A DNA stretch of 64,000 nucleotides from Mytilus californianus (Eukaryota > Mollusca > Bivalvia > Mytilida > Mytilidae), in assembly GCF_021869535.1 (NCBI RefSeq), contig NW_026262604.1, positions 54,088,247 to 54,152,246 of the forward strand, given 5' to 3'. The notes beneath the pieces are model-generated. The model was not told the origin of the DNA. It searched no databases and worked only from the letters and a program-made list of their open reading frames with translations. Within the stretch, counting starts at the first letter, position 1. Each line of letters opens with the position of its first letter. Positions 49,010 to 58,929 of this stretch are shown piece by piece. The position numbers and the translations under genes are program-made.

Positions 49010-49475
49010 TCAGGTGTACACAGGGTCTGCATTGTTGCTAAGTGACTGACAATAGTTCCCAGATACATCATAGTCATCATCTGTAATTCTTCTGCGTGCA
49101 ATGCCGTAATCACCATCGCAGATGTCATGGACAGCATTGTGCACTGTATGATCATACATGTTGTCTGAATCATCTACTGTGTTCCGAGGATGTGGATACG
49201 TTATTGGCTCTTCTTTTTTGGTCTGGATTCCAGGTTGTTGTATATGGCATAATTTATTGACCTTTGCATATACATTATAATCTGTCCTGTTGTCAAAATA
49301 AACTGTATGTGATGTTGAAAATTGTAGTGCTCCAGGAGCATCGACGACGTTAGCTTGGTGGTTATTTTCTTCTTTGTTTGGCCTACCAGAAAGATCGTAT
49401 GTTGGATTTAATGTTGGCATAACCCTTTCCTTGCTCTTTCTATGTGCACTACGGCATTCCCTGCAGTTACATTTC
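49010..49475 (-). CDS. Terminal exon: cytoplasmic tail of the receptor, with stop
   Basis: A 466-nt exon follows the acceptor 'ctccacttgtag' and ends in TGA at 49010-49012. It encodes 154 residues, with its first base completing a codon from the TM exon. It opens with a juxtamembrane basic/cysteine stretch (KCNCREC, then RKSKERV), typical of a palmitoylated stop-transfer region just inside the membrane. The rest is hydrophilic and rich in Asn, Asp and Tyr. Tyrosine contexts include TYDLS, VYFDN, YNVYAKV, NMYDH, GDYGIA and DDYDVSG, and it ends PVYT. These resemble SH2/PTB docking tails of invertebrate MEGF/scavenger-type receptors, but none is a strict ITIM. A possible ATTAAA poly(A) signal lies about 122 nt past the stop (48883-48888 on the plus strand). 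The coding call is strong; the signalling role is inferred. Confidence 0.8.
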
Positions 49476-49532
49476 CTACAAGTGGAGATTAGGTATTATT
49501 CTTTTCGAATGTTATTTAGGTTTACAGTATAA

Positions 49533-49870
49533 AATTGAGAATGGAAATGGGGAATGTGTCAAAGAGACAACAACCCGACCATAGAGCAGACAACAGCCGA
49601 AGGCCATCAATGGGTCTTCAATGCAGCGAGAAACTCCCGCACCCGGTGGCGTCCTTCAGCTGGCCCCTAAACAAATATGTATACTAGTTCAGTGATAATG
49701 GACGTCATACTAAACTCCAAATTATACACAGGAAACTAAAATTAAAAATGATACAAGACTTACAAAGGCCAGATGCTCCTGACTTGGGACAGGCGCAAAA
49801 ATGCGGCGGGGTTAAACATGTTTTTTGAGATCTCAACCCTCTCCCTATACCTCTAGCCAATGTAGAAAAA
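49533..49870 (+). repeat. 'ttgagaatggaaatgggg' dispersed repeat, fullest copy, in receptor intron
   Basis: It runs ttgagaatggaaatggggaa, gacaacaacccgaccatag, actcccgcacccggtggcg, taatggacgtcatactaaac, gctcctgacttgggacagg and gcggcggggttaaacatg-type segments, then ctcaaccctctccctatacc. It lies in the intron between the TM and tail exons, about 60 bp from the tail-exon acceptor, and is antisense to the gene. Confidence 0.7.
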
Positions 49871-50529
49871 CAAACGCACAACAGTAAAACATTATATATA
49901 ATTTTTTTGTAATTTTCATTCAGTTACATGCAATATATATTGTTTTTTACTTCAAGCCTTAAAAATGGCTAAATGATGGTAACCTAAATCCCTTATGATT
50001 ACCATGCGAGTTATTTTCAAACAGTTCGAAGAATTGTTATTTCTTATACATTTACTATTCTATTAACAGCGACAAGAATATCGATTACTGAAATAACATA
50101 AACAAGATATAAAAAGAAAACAAATTGCCTTTACGTTTAGTGTAAATTGTTTCGTGCTATGTAGTATTGCTGGTTTATCTATCTTTGTCCAAAAAAAAAT
50201 AGATCAAAAACTTTGTTTATTAGTCTGCTCTTATCAATACCATTGTTATAAAGATTCAATGATATATCAGGACACTTCTTTTGTAAGTCGTGGTTGAAAA
50301 CTACCTTTCTTTCTCCGGGCCTTAACTGAACACGCGAACTTATATATTGCCAATTTCTCCTGGACATGTTTCACATATTTGGAGTTGGACGTTAAATAAA
50401 CAAATATTCGATGCAGCCTTGTTCAATTGTTGTTCTTAAATTTGTTCTCCGTCTCATGACTATTATTATAAATTCATTGATAAGCTATCTCGAATTTCAT
50501 ACCACACAAAAAAGAACGTTCTGTTATAC
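49871..50529 (-). other. Receptor intron sequence, no other feature
   Basis: This is the remainder of the intron between the tail and TM exons. No further exon was recognised on the minus strand. Confidence 0.45.
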
Positions 50530-50614
50530 CTAATTAGACAAACTCCAACAATAATACATATGACGAGTAACACTCCTACTATTCCTCCAACAATAAATGT
50601 ATAGTTTGAAAAAC
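50530..50614 (-). CDS. Transmembrane exon of the receptor
   Basis: This 85-nt exon has acceptor 'ttttttatag' and donor AG|gtataac. It takes two bases to finish an incoming phase-1 codon, carries 27 whole codons and passes on two bases, so the tail exon must enter with one base, which it does. After FSNYT comes an uninterrupted hydrophobic run of about 22 residues, starting FIVGGIVGVLLV and ending CIIVGVCLI. The next exon supplies the basic/cysteine stop-transfer segment RKCNCREC. Small residues (GG, G, G) within the helix fit a single-pass type I span. An exon this short would not be called by length alone; the splice sites and exact phase agreement on both sides are the evidence. Confidence 0.8.
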
Positions 50615-51139
50615 CTATAAAAAATAAAATCGAAAAATGTATATGTACATATTATAGAATCAATTAATGAGTGTTTTCACAATGGACCTGTTATATGGTC
50701 GAGGATGCCTGTAATGACACCATTATTTCTGACCCAGGACAAATACCAGTGTCATTTTGAAAACATCCATTTCTTAACACTTTTATTAACCAAACCGTCA
50801 ATGTCTATTATTTAACCAGTCAAATCAGTTTTTTTGTGTGGAGAAATAGTTTATATATGATTATACCAAATGCAATATTAAAAAGAAACTTTTAAAGTGA
50901 TATGATGGAAAAACATGCCAATGTCAATATAGTTTAATTATTGTCCTATTGAAAGCAATTTATGGCATACAAAATCTACGACTTCATTCTGGATTATACA
51001 ACTCAAAATAAAATAAATTGAACACATCGTAGAATGTATTATGTAATAATTAACTTGACAACTGCGTCAAATAAAATTTCAATTTCTTAGTGTTTCTCTT
51101 CCCAAGAAGTGTATTTAAATTGATAACAACTGAAAATCC
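50615..51139 (-). other. Receptor intron sequence
   Basis: AT-rich intron between the last stalk exon and the TM exon. No additional exon was found. Confidence 0.45.
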
Positions 51140-51375
51140 GTAATAGCTTTGATTATTCATAATGTCCCTGTTGTTTCATAATGTCCCTGTTTTTTTCACA
51201 ATGACACTGTTTTTGCATAATGAATAAAGGCAACAGTAGTATACCGCTGTTCAATAGTCATAAGTCGATTTAACAGAAACAAACCCTGTTTATTCATAAT
51301 AGGCCTGATTTTTCATAATGGTCCAGTATTAATGCCTTGTTAGTCTGTAATGAACCAGTAATGCTTTTATTAATA
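51140..51375 (+). repeat. 'ttcataatgtccctg' minisatellite split by a repeat fragment
   Basis: Units of about 18-24 bp built on ttcataatgtccctgttttt lie at 51157-51225 and resume at 51290-51365 (tattcataataggcctg, ttcataatggtccagt). Between them, 51222-51290 is a short piece of the 'gacgaaacgcgcgt' family end (caacagtagtataccgctg). Confidence 0.55.
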
Positions 51376-51579
51376 AAGGGGCAATTTCTTACATAATGCA
51401 CGCAACTGATTAAAAAACTTAAATGTTAAATGATAAGGTATCCAATGGTTTGAGTTAATTAAAGTAATTTCGTACCTTTATAATTTCGTATCATCTACGT
51501 GGTACGTGTATCAAAACAAACACTATTTCGTAGTATAATCATTTTGTCTCACGACCATTTTTTATCAAATGGAAAACTT

Positions 51580-51715
51580 ATATGTATCGTTATGTCATTT
51601 GGTACCATATGGAATAGATATATGTGTGTCATATAGTACCACATGAAAGACTTTCATGGTTGCCATGGAGTACCATATGGACAAATTGAATGTATGTCAT
51701 TCAGTAAAATGGATA
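51580..51715 (+). repeat. Imperfect ~40-bp tandem repeat 'tagtaccatatgga'
   Basis: Four diverged units contain tgtcatttggtaccatatgg, tgtcatatagtaccacatga, gccatggagtaccatatgg and tgtcattcagtaaaatgg. It is intronic in the receptor gene and noncoding. Confidence 0.45.
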
Positions 51716-51949
51716 AAGACTACTTATATTGTTATAAGTAAATTGATATAAGACCATGTATTTTTCTCTTTTAAGAATGAAATCTCTGTGCAAGTAATGT
51801 GTTTAGCAAATATACCAAATTCCAAGAGAAATTTAACTGGAGGCTCTATAGAGCCTGTGTCGATCACTTTTATCTTCAACAATGGCCACAGTCTAGTACA
51901 TATCTTCATTTAAAGGTAAAAACTCTATTAAGAATTACAGTCATGTTTG

Positions 51950-52400
51950 CGTATTTGTGGATCTGATCCTGCTGATACCCCCCCCCCCCCCCTTTTAAAG
52001 TAATTTTGGTAAAAGTTATCATTAAAGGGTAATGACTCCAATAAGGAGTCGCCTGCAAATTTTGGCTGTGATGACTTAGTTGTAGATTTGTCTTGCTGAT
52101 CATTTTTGCCTTTAAATTTTTATCTATCTATTATAGTTTTCAAGATTATAGGCAAAAATGCTAAATTTGGAAAAAATCGGCATAAAAGGGCAATGACTTC
52201 AATTGGGAGGCGACACAAAATTTCGGTTATTTGACTCTATTGCATATCTTGCCATGCTGATACGTTTTGCTCTTTACAGTTTTTGTAAATATTCGGAAAT
52301 TAATTATGAAAAAGAAATTTGTTTAGTTAAAAATCACAAATTTTGAGAATTACTGTGCGGTAAACGCTAAATATCTAACAATATTTTTAGGATGCCAGTG
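51950..52400. repeat. Poly-C tract and diverged mollusc repeat
   Basis: C run at 51978-51992. The following sequence (agggtaatgactccaataag, gtagatttgtcttgctgatc, then aagggcaatgacttcaattg) is two diverged copies of the opening part of the repeat at 29820-30895. Confidence 0.5.
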
Positions 52401-53039
52401 AAATTGTTTATCTGTAGTGCATAATATGTAGAAGTCTTTATTATTTTAAGTATTGCCAGTGAAATAAATCCGACAATTTCATTCTGACGCCATGCAACAA
52501 TGGGTGTTGTCAAGATATTGTTGATGACGTTGCATCAAAAGTAAATAATAACGCATAGAAAAACATATTGTTTCTTCAATTTTCTACTTTATTTGAATTG
52601 ATATAAATCTATTTTTAATGTAATAAAAACAATACCTAATCCTAGAATTTAAAATATCGAAGGATATTCAACTCGTGCCACTTTACACTGATAACAAATA
52701 ATATATGGTTTCTTTATTTTAATAAGGTAGATACTTTAATACTTCCGGTTAAGAAAACATCCCTTTCGGACTTATTTAACAGATTCGTTATGTTTATTAA
52801 AAATGCATATGGTTTCAATGTTCATTGACATTAAATTAGTCAACATATAACTGCATCATAAATACCTGAATTCGTTTGCAGTTATGTGACAAAAAGGGTC
52901 TTAAAGTAAAAATAAAACTATATAAATTGAATGCGTTCGAAGCGCTATTCTGAATCAAACTTCATCAAGATTGATGACTTGATTGGTTTATAACACAACT
53001 TTCACTTTTTACTATTGTACTATTTCGTGGTGGTCAGTT

Positions 53040-53232
53040 TTTATTGGTTAAGGAAGCCGGAGTGCCCGAAGAAAACCACCGACCTTTGGTTGAAAACTGG
53101 CAATCCTAGTCAATTAAGATTGGAATCGACCGCACTTGCCACGTGCGGGTTTTCAAACACACAACCGCAATGTTGACCGACTATTGATACAATAGTTCGA
53201 TTACTAAGACCACTTGGTCACCGAGGCCCCTA
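53040..53232 (-). repeat. tRNA-derived SINE copy
   Basis: Read on the minus strand it starts ggggcctcggtgaccaagtg (an A-box-like segment), has gcacgtggcaagtgcgg after the expected B-box position, and ends with gttttcaaccaaaggtcgg and an accaataaaaactg tail. Relatives are at 60655-60845 (minus) and 63885-63960 (plus). The pol III promoter assignment is inferred from position and resemblance. Confidence 0.55.
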
Positions 53233-53504
53233 AATTCATCAGGAACACGCAAAGCTTAATAATATAAAGTCAAGGTGGAACACGTGAAGAGCCATATGAC
53301 CAAATAGAATATGAATCATCTAATATCAACTTAGCGTCATTCTAAAATTTATCAACGGAGAATGTACAAATTTGTTTTAAACGATGTCAATACCCTAATA
53401 AAAACGAATTAATTTTATGACATCATGTAACAAATATTTTTTTGAATATGTTGCAAAGCACATATTACACACAAGTGAAAAAAGTAGTAATACTTAACAT
53501 GTCA

Positions 53505-54330
53505 ATTTTTCGTGAACAATTGAGAGGTTTTTTTCCTTTTCAGAATGTAGAATATTTATCTAAACAGATGTAGAATGCATCGGAAAGCTTTAAAACATAC
53601 ATTAAACACCTAAAATAGGATCAATAAAACATAATTCGATAACCGGGACATGACCTTAATCTTTGATTTTATAACCTTTGTCAAGGTCGTTAGTCTCTGA
53701 TATCATTGCAACATATCTTATTGGGCTAGGACCTTTTGTTTAAGAGTTAAAAATAGTTTTGTCTTTTCAGAAATAGTTGTCGGGTGCTATGCCCTTTACA
53801 GTAATGTCAAATCAGTTCGGTCAAACAGTAGCAATGTTGCACCTTAATGACCCAAACATTTTTTATTATTAACGATTTCTTTAAGTATAATGGTTATCTG
53901 AGACAAAGTGTAAGGTCAAAGGTGAGGGTCAACATAAAAATAAGCTTTAAAACACTCTTAAAACCATTTAAATAAGATTAAAAACACATAATTCGCTAAC
54001 TGGGACATGACGTTGACTTTTGATTTTGAAAATTTTGTCAAGGTCATTGGTTTCCGATATCAATTCTAAAGACCACACGGGTCTAGGACCTTTGGTTTAA
54101 AAGTTAAAGCTAATTTTGTCTTTTTGCACACCGTTAACGGGGAGTTATGCCCCTTACGGAAAGGTCAAATCTCATTTTTAGAAAAAGATAGACCTTAATA
54201 ATGAGAACAAATACAATGAGGTCTTTCCCTTTTGAAAAAGGAAAGACCTTAGCAATCGAAATGTCAATTGTTGTTCGTAAACAATTGAGAGGTCTTCCCT
54301 TTTGGAAAAGGAAAGACCTTAATTAGAGAA
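53505..54330 (+). repeat. 'ggaaagacctt' repeat with internal 356-bp duplication and hairpins
   Basis: Unit 1 near 53589 and unit 2 near 53945 share ctttaaaacat/actc, aaaacataattcg, gggacatga, ggtctaggacctttggttt-type and ttatgccccttac-type segments. The end (54219-54320) has two hairpins of aggtctttcccttttg ... aaaaggaaagacctt. It lies within the intron before the TM exon of the receptor. Confidence 0.55.
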
Positions 54331-54435
54331 AAATCAAAAGGAGATTGCACTGGGGAGTTTGAAAGAACTCATCTTCAGAACAATTTCTAAAGACTTTTCA
54401 AAAGAAAGGCAGAAATGACTTCTAAATTTACCTAC

Positions 54436-54480
54436 CAAGGGATTTCTTACTTGCGTCATCATCCGGTATACTATAGCCAC
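54436..54480 (-). CDS. Stalk cassette exon 5 (45 nt, GYSIP type)
   Basis: This symmetric phase-1 microexon has acceptor 'tttatttcag' and donor TTG|gtaggt. It encodes 14 whole codons, GYSIPDDDASKKSL, plus split Gly codons at both ends. It is nearly identical to the exon at 56314-56358 (only the last residues differ, SL against TI), and the neighbouring intron is also duplicated. In the predicted protein it is the stalk segment next to the membrane, acidic and serine-rich. A 45-nt symmetric exon can be skipped or included without changing frame. It joins directly in frame to the TM exon. Confidence 0.7.
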
Positions 54481-54590
54481 CTGAAATAAATAATATTCAA
54501 AATATAAAAAGTTGTATTATTTCAGTGCAAGTGCAAAACGTAACAAACAAATAACTATCACAAAAACATTTAACAAATAAACTATTGAGT

Positions 54591-54998
54591 AAAGCCATTT
54601 CAATTGATATTTTATAGGGTATCTTTCTATGTTGTGGTGATACACTATTGTTTCAAATAAGGGTGAAGGTTTGGTACAATTAAAACGTTTAAACCCGCTG
54701 CAATTGTTTGCACCTGTCCTAAGTCAGGAATCTGATGTTCAGTAATTGTCGTTTGTTGATGTAGTTCAAAAGTGTTTCTCGTTTCTCGTTTTTTATATAG
54801 ATTATACCGTTTGTTTTCCCGTTTGAATGGTTTTACACTTCTAATTTTTGGGGCCTTGTATAGCTTGCTGTTCGGTGTGAGAAATGGGTCCGTGTTGAAG
54901 ACCGTACTTTGACCTATAATAGTTTACTTTTATAAATTTTGACCTGGATGGAGAGTTGTCTCATTGGCACTCATACCACATCTTCTTATGTCTAATCA
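54591..54998 (+). repeat. 'caatcatacc' family repeat inserted between stalk exons
   Basis: It separates ataaac from aatcaatt, which are adjacent in the homologous intron at about 56461. It holds aaacccgctgcaattgtttg, tgtcctaagtcaggaatctg, tgggtccgtgttgaagaccg and ttgtctcattggcactcatacc. The insertion postdates the exon-pair duplication. Confidence 0.7.
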
Positions 54999-55070
54999 AT
55001 TAAAAAATCAGAACCTAAAGAAAATTGCTGGAGTTAGTTGGACAAGCATTTAATTGATAAATTAGTTTAC

Positions 55071-55109
55071 CATGAGATTCCGTACTTCTGTCATCAACTG
55101 GTTTGCCGA
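55071..55109 (-). CDS. Stalk cassette exon 4 (39 nt, GKPVDD type)
   Basis: This microexon has acceptor 'gctattttcag' and donor CATG|gtaaac. It encodes GKPVDDRSTESH flanked by split codons (phase 1 on both sides). It is homologous to the exons at 56540-56578 and 57174-57212: all share PVDD, S-T and SH, and the same 39-nt length. With the exon at 54436-54480 it forms a pair duplicated from the 56314-56578 pair, or the reverse. The intron between these two exons contains a dispersed repeat that is absent from the sister intron. Confidence 0.7.
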
Positions 55110-55675
55110 CTGAAAATAGCAAAACATAAAACAGATGTGAAATGTTCACTGTAAGATAATGTTTATTGTCCTGCTGCATAATACGAATTCTGTCATTTCA
55201 AAGTATAAAAAGCGCATTTCAGGGTTTGCATTCATTAGGAACACCAAAAGCAAAAATTGAACTAGTACCGAAACACGGGAGGAGCTTTATGAAAAAATAA
55301 AAACAATCGCCAAATTCAACAAACGTCAACTTTGCCTGAAGGAGTTGCAACCTTAGGTTCTTACTAATTTCTAAATTGTTCAACTGATAATTTAAGGCAT
55401 GTTTGTTATACCAGAAATACGTATAAATCGGAGAACCCTCTCTTTATAATTTATCAAATGCACACGAGCAGTATGATGGACATCATTTGATTCTTGAAAT
55501 TGCGAAAAAAAAAATAAAATACGCAAGACTTTTTTTTCCGATAGGAAATTTAATCCCCATAATTAAAGTGATACGTCTGTAATTGAACTCATTCTAGGGA
55601 CGTCATTAAATATGTTATTATACCAATGAAGTCTTGGTTAGCATGCATTACACAAGGTCATATTTTTCTCTGACT
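55110..55675 (-). other. Receptor intron between stalk exons 3 and 4, unrepeated part
   Basis: No extra cassette exon was found. The part nearest exon 4 (caaaacataaaacagatgtg, tttattgtcctgctgcataa) matches the intron upstream of exon 2 (about 56587-56650), so it belongs to the duplicated block. Confidence 0.5.
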
Positions 55676-56313
55676 GTTAATGACGTCTTTAGACTAAATC
55701 CATTTGATGTTATGTGTGTACTGGTTGGTATTTTATTCTGAGATGTATGATTTTTAATAGTATTTATTGGCTTTGATCTAGCTCTCAGTAACTGCGAGCA
55801 CTTTCAGATATGTACTAAGTGTCTTTTTAGTATTGGGGATGTATGAATACCCTACAACGTCCGGTCTATGTTTTGTTAGAGATGTTTTTCTACTTTATAT
55901 CGATCTGATGAGTTAAGCCTTTTTCAACTGATTTTTATAGTTTGTTCTTATGTTGTACTGTTACACCACTATCCTAGGTTAGGGGGAGAGTTTGGTGCCA
56001 ACTAACTAGTTTAACTCATCCATATTCTGTATGTGCATGTCCCAAGTCAGAAGCCTGTATCTCAGTGAATGTCCTTTGTTGATGTATATCATATATGTTT
56101 TTCGTTCATTGTTTTGTACAAAAATCATGTTGCTAGTTTTCTCGTATTAATTGTTTTACATTTGTCATATCAGGGCCTTTTATAGCTGACTATGTGGTAT
56201 AGGTTCTGCTCAGTGTTAAAGACTTTTACGGTGACCTATAGTTGTGAACTTCTATGTCATTTGGTCTCTTGAGGAGAGTTGTCTCATTGGCAATCGTACA
56301 TCATCAATCATAC
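55676..56313 (+). repeat. 'caatcatacc' family repeat, longest copy, abutting stalk exon 3
   Basis: It includes the 5' extension (gctctcagtaactgcgagca), then gatctgatgagttaagcc, tcctaggttagggggagag, gggccttttatagctgacta and gttgtctcattggcaatcgt, and ends atcaatcatac at 56313, one base before the exon at 56314. Read on the gene strand its last bases supply gtatga, the donor of that exon. Confidence 0.75.
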
Positions 56314-56358
56314 CAATGGTTTTCTTACTTGCGTCATCATCTGGTATACTATAGCCAC
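56314..56358 (-). CDS. Stalk cassette exon 3 (45 nt, GYSIP type)
   Basis: This is a duplicate of the exon at 54436-54480, encoding GYSIPDDDASKKTI, phase 1 on both sides, with acceptor 'tgtatttcag'. Its donor is ATTG|gtatga. The bases following that donor are the end of a dispersed repeat (55676-56313), whose reverse complement normally reads gtatgattgccaatgagac. The donor site therefore seems to be contributed by the repeat and not by the ancestral intron, which in the sister copy reads gtaggtaaat. Whether this exon is still used depends on that donor. The preceding exon ends in C, so the split codon at the junction encodes Arg instead of Gly. Confidence 0.65.
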
Positions 56359-56539
56359 CTGAAATACATTATATTCAAAATATAAAAACAGTTGTATTAT
56401 TTCAGTGCCAGTGCAAAACGTAACAAACAAATAACTATTACAAAAACATTAAAGAAATAAACAATCAATTAAAAAATCACTACTTAAAGAAAATTGCTGG
56501 TGTTAGTTGGAATAACATTTAATTAATACATTAACTTAC

Positions 56540-56578
56540 GATGAGATTCCGTACTACTGTCATCAACTGGTTTGCCAA
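56540..56578 (-). CDS. Stalk cassette exon 2 (39 nt, GKPVDD type)
   Basis: This microexon encodes GKPVDDSSTESH with phase-1 borders, acceptor 'tgctattttag' and donor CATC|gtaagt, a near-perfect donor consensus. It is one of three copies of the 39-nt type. It differs from the copy at 55071-55109 at only a few positions, including one Ser/Arg change. Like its sisters it adds 13 residues to the stalk per inclusion, and it can be skipped silently. Confidence 0.7.
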
Positions 56579-57173
56579 CTAAAATAGCAAAACATAAAAC
56601 AGATGTGAAATGTTCACAATTTGATAATGTTTATTGTCCTGCTGCATAATACTGATTCTGTTTATTCCAAAATATCAAATCCTATGTTGTGTTTTGTGTA
56701 CTGTTGATTGTCAGTTGTTTCTTATCTTTTTTAGCCGTGGCGTTGTCAGTTTATTTTCGACTGATGGGTATCTTTCGCATCCCCTCGTTGTATTATATTA
56801 ATATAACACTTTGGAATAGTATTAGTATGATTGGACTCATTAAGTTTTTTTTTTTTCCATATGCATGAACTTTTGACATTGATTGGATTGCGTATGAATT
56901 ACACAACTGAAGAATCTATCTTCTGTCATATTCAAACATCAATATGACGTTGTCAAAATTTAATGGAATTTTTGAAAAACTATTTGGACAAAAGTCATTT
57001 CACTTTCAGAAAAAAATACGCTAAACATTATTTAAAGAATAATGATTACAATCGTCAATGAAATACAATAAAATGATAAAAGTATAACATTTTTAACAAA
57101 AATTAACAAAGCAAAAAGAAAAAGAAACTTTTGAATTTATTTGAACAAACAATGTCTTAATAAATAAGCCTAC
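56579..57173 (-). other. Receptor intron between stalk exons 1 and 2; Penelope-tail fragment
   Basis: At about 56690-56800, gttgtgttttgtgtactgt, agccgtggcgttgtcagttt and attttcgactgatgggtatc match, in plus sense, the reverse complement of the Penelope-like tail at 22280-22760. The remainder is AT-rich intron. Confidence 0.5.
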
Positions 57174-57212
57174 CATGAGATTTTGTACTTGTGTCATCAA
57201 CTGGTATGCGAA
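57174..57212 (-). CDS. Stalk cassette exon 1 (39 nt, RIPVDD type)
   Basis: This is the most 5' and most diverged of the three 39-nt cassette exons. It encodes RIPVDDTSTKSH, has acceptor 'ttctatttaag' and donor CATG|gtaggc, and is phase 1 on both sides. It would join to the lectin-like exon at 60328-60543 (which ends ACAG|gt) through a Val codon. Its divergence suggests it is the oldest member of the array. No further cassette copy was seen between it and 60328. Confidence 0.65.
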
Positions 57213-58479
57213 CTTAAATAGAAATGATTACATATAAGTCGAAACTGGTATCATAACAATTTCCTATTGTTATTTCCTCGGTTATATAAGTTTGACTGTT
57301 TGACCTCTGGATTGCAGGAAGTTTTCAGATGCATTGGTCATAGAAAAATAAGTCGCACAAAACAGGCTTGATAGATTTTAAAAATTAAAAGTGAATTTAA
57401 AGAAGAAAAAAAACACTCTAGGCTTTGAATTTTGGAATGTCGGAGCCTAAACGTCCCATCTTAATGATCTGTTACTTTAAAGGTCTTTCTTTTTTAGCGA
57501 GAAGGAAAAAGCTTCTATTTCACACATGATTTATGCTTTCATTTTGATGTGATAAATCATTTTTCGAAGGGAATTTAAGATATCTATCAAAAAGACAGTA
57601 AACCAATGAACCACCCAAAAATATGGGGAAAATGTATAAAGGTCATCATACGGTCCTAGGTAATAGACACCTTTCCAAACATAAAATAGCACTATATTAC
57701 CATGTTAAACCAAACGTATATCATATTGAAATGGGTGTGATATTGAAGAAACCACATGGTATTCTCCTTTCAAATAAAATATCTTTTTATCAAATGTTTT
57801 GCGTCGAAGAATTTATTTAAAAGTATCAAATGATTTGATATTTTTAAATATGAAACACCAATTGAATTTCGAAGATTATTTTGTTTGGGGATTATAATGA
57901 CGTGTGGTATAGTAGCAGCCTTACCATATACACTTAGTATATATATGTACTTAGAAATGTGTCTCTTTCAAGCCTGTACAACCGTTCTATGACTGATATC
58001 GAACGAATGCCATTGATTGTATTACACATAACATTTTCTTGTATTCATAATTACTAAACCCATCATAAATGAAATTATAGCTTGAAAATAACAAATGACT
58101 AATATTCAAATAACTACTGTCATTTAAGATGGAAATCGAAATTCGGCTCGTTTTCCTTTTGATATATCTGTCATTTTAATAGCAAAACCAGATTTCCTTG
58201 CGGGTATTCCGCTTTATTTGAACATACCGGAAAGAAAAAGAAAACAGAGATATGCACTTGAACATGCATTCTAATTTTCTCTAATATTCGGTTACACATA
58301 CATGTAAACATCGCAATATGTTTTACCTAGTATAAAAACAAGTTTCGACACGATCCAAATGGCAATGATTTCTCTTTTTGTTTAAGAGACAAGACGGATA
58401 AATATAATACATCAATCCTTAGTAAAACCTTGATAGTCCGTTTTCAAGCAATTTTTTCCACTACTTTTTACATCTGTGA
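57213..58479 (-). other. Receptor intron sequence without recognised feature
   Basis: No cassette exon or named repeat was found. A plus-strand open frame at 57623-57820 has no supporting domain or context. Confidence 0.4.
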
Positions 58480-58860
58480 CAACTTTTAGGAATGTTTGCA
58501 ATGCTCTTGAACTTCGTTTTTGATGTTTGCCTTTGATTTTTGTTTCTTTCGAGCCTAACTGATGAGCCTTATCTAGACGAATCGCTCGCTTGGAGTAACA
58601 AATAAGCCTAGTATTTTTTTCGACTTTTCACACCTGCTTGGTCGATGCCACTGCTGGTTGACTTGTCCGAGGGTATCACCAGACCTGTTGTCAGCATTTT
58701 GTGTTGACTGGTTTAATGCCGAAACCGTTAGTCTAGCGGAAACCCCACCTTCCAATAATAAAAGGAATACATCAATACGGTAGGAGGTCAATGACACAAC
58801 CACAAAAGACCTCTTAGGGACCATATATAATTCTTCAAAACACCAAAAGGAAACATACAA
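58480..58860 (+). mobile_element. Degraded 'gacgaaacgcgcgt' family copy
   Basis: Contains caatgctcttgaacttcgtt and tgatgagccttatctagacg (the same region as 18210-18290), then gatgccactgctggttgact and gagggtatcaccagacctg, which I recall as another part of this mussel element. Many substitutions; noncoding. Confidence 0.5.
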
Positions 58861-58929
58861 TCAGTATTCCCATTAGAACCAACTGTGCTTCTCTTCTTGC
58901 CAACTTGTTCCCTTTTTTATACTAGACAG

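Noticed and set aside
57623..57820. 65-codon plus-strand open frame within a receptor intron
   Set aside because: No recognisable motif or promoter context; judged a chance frame.
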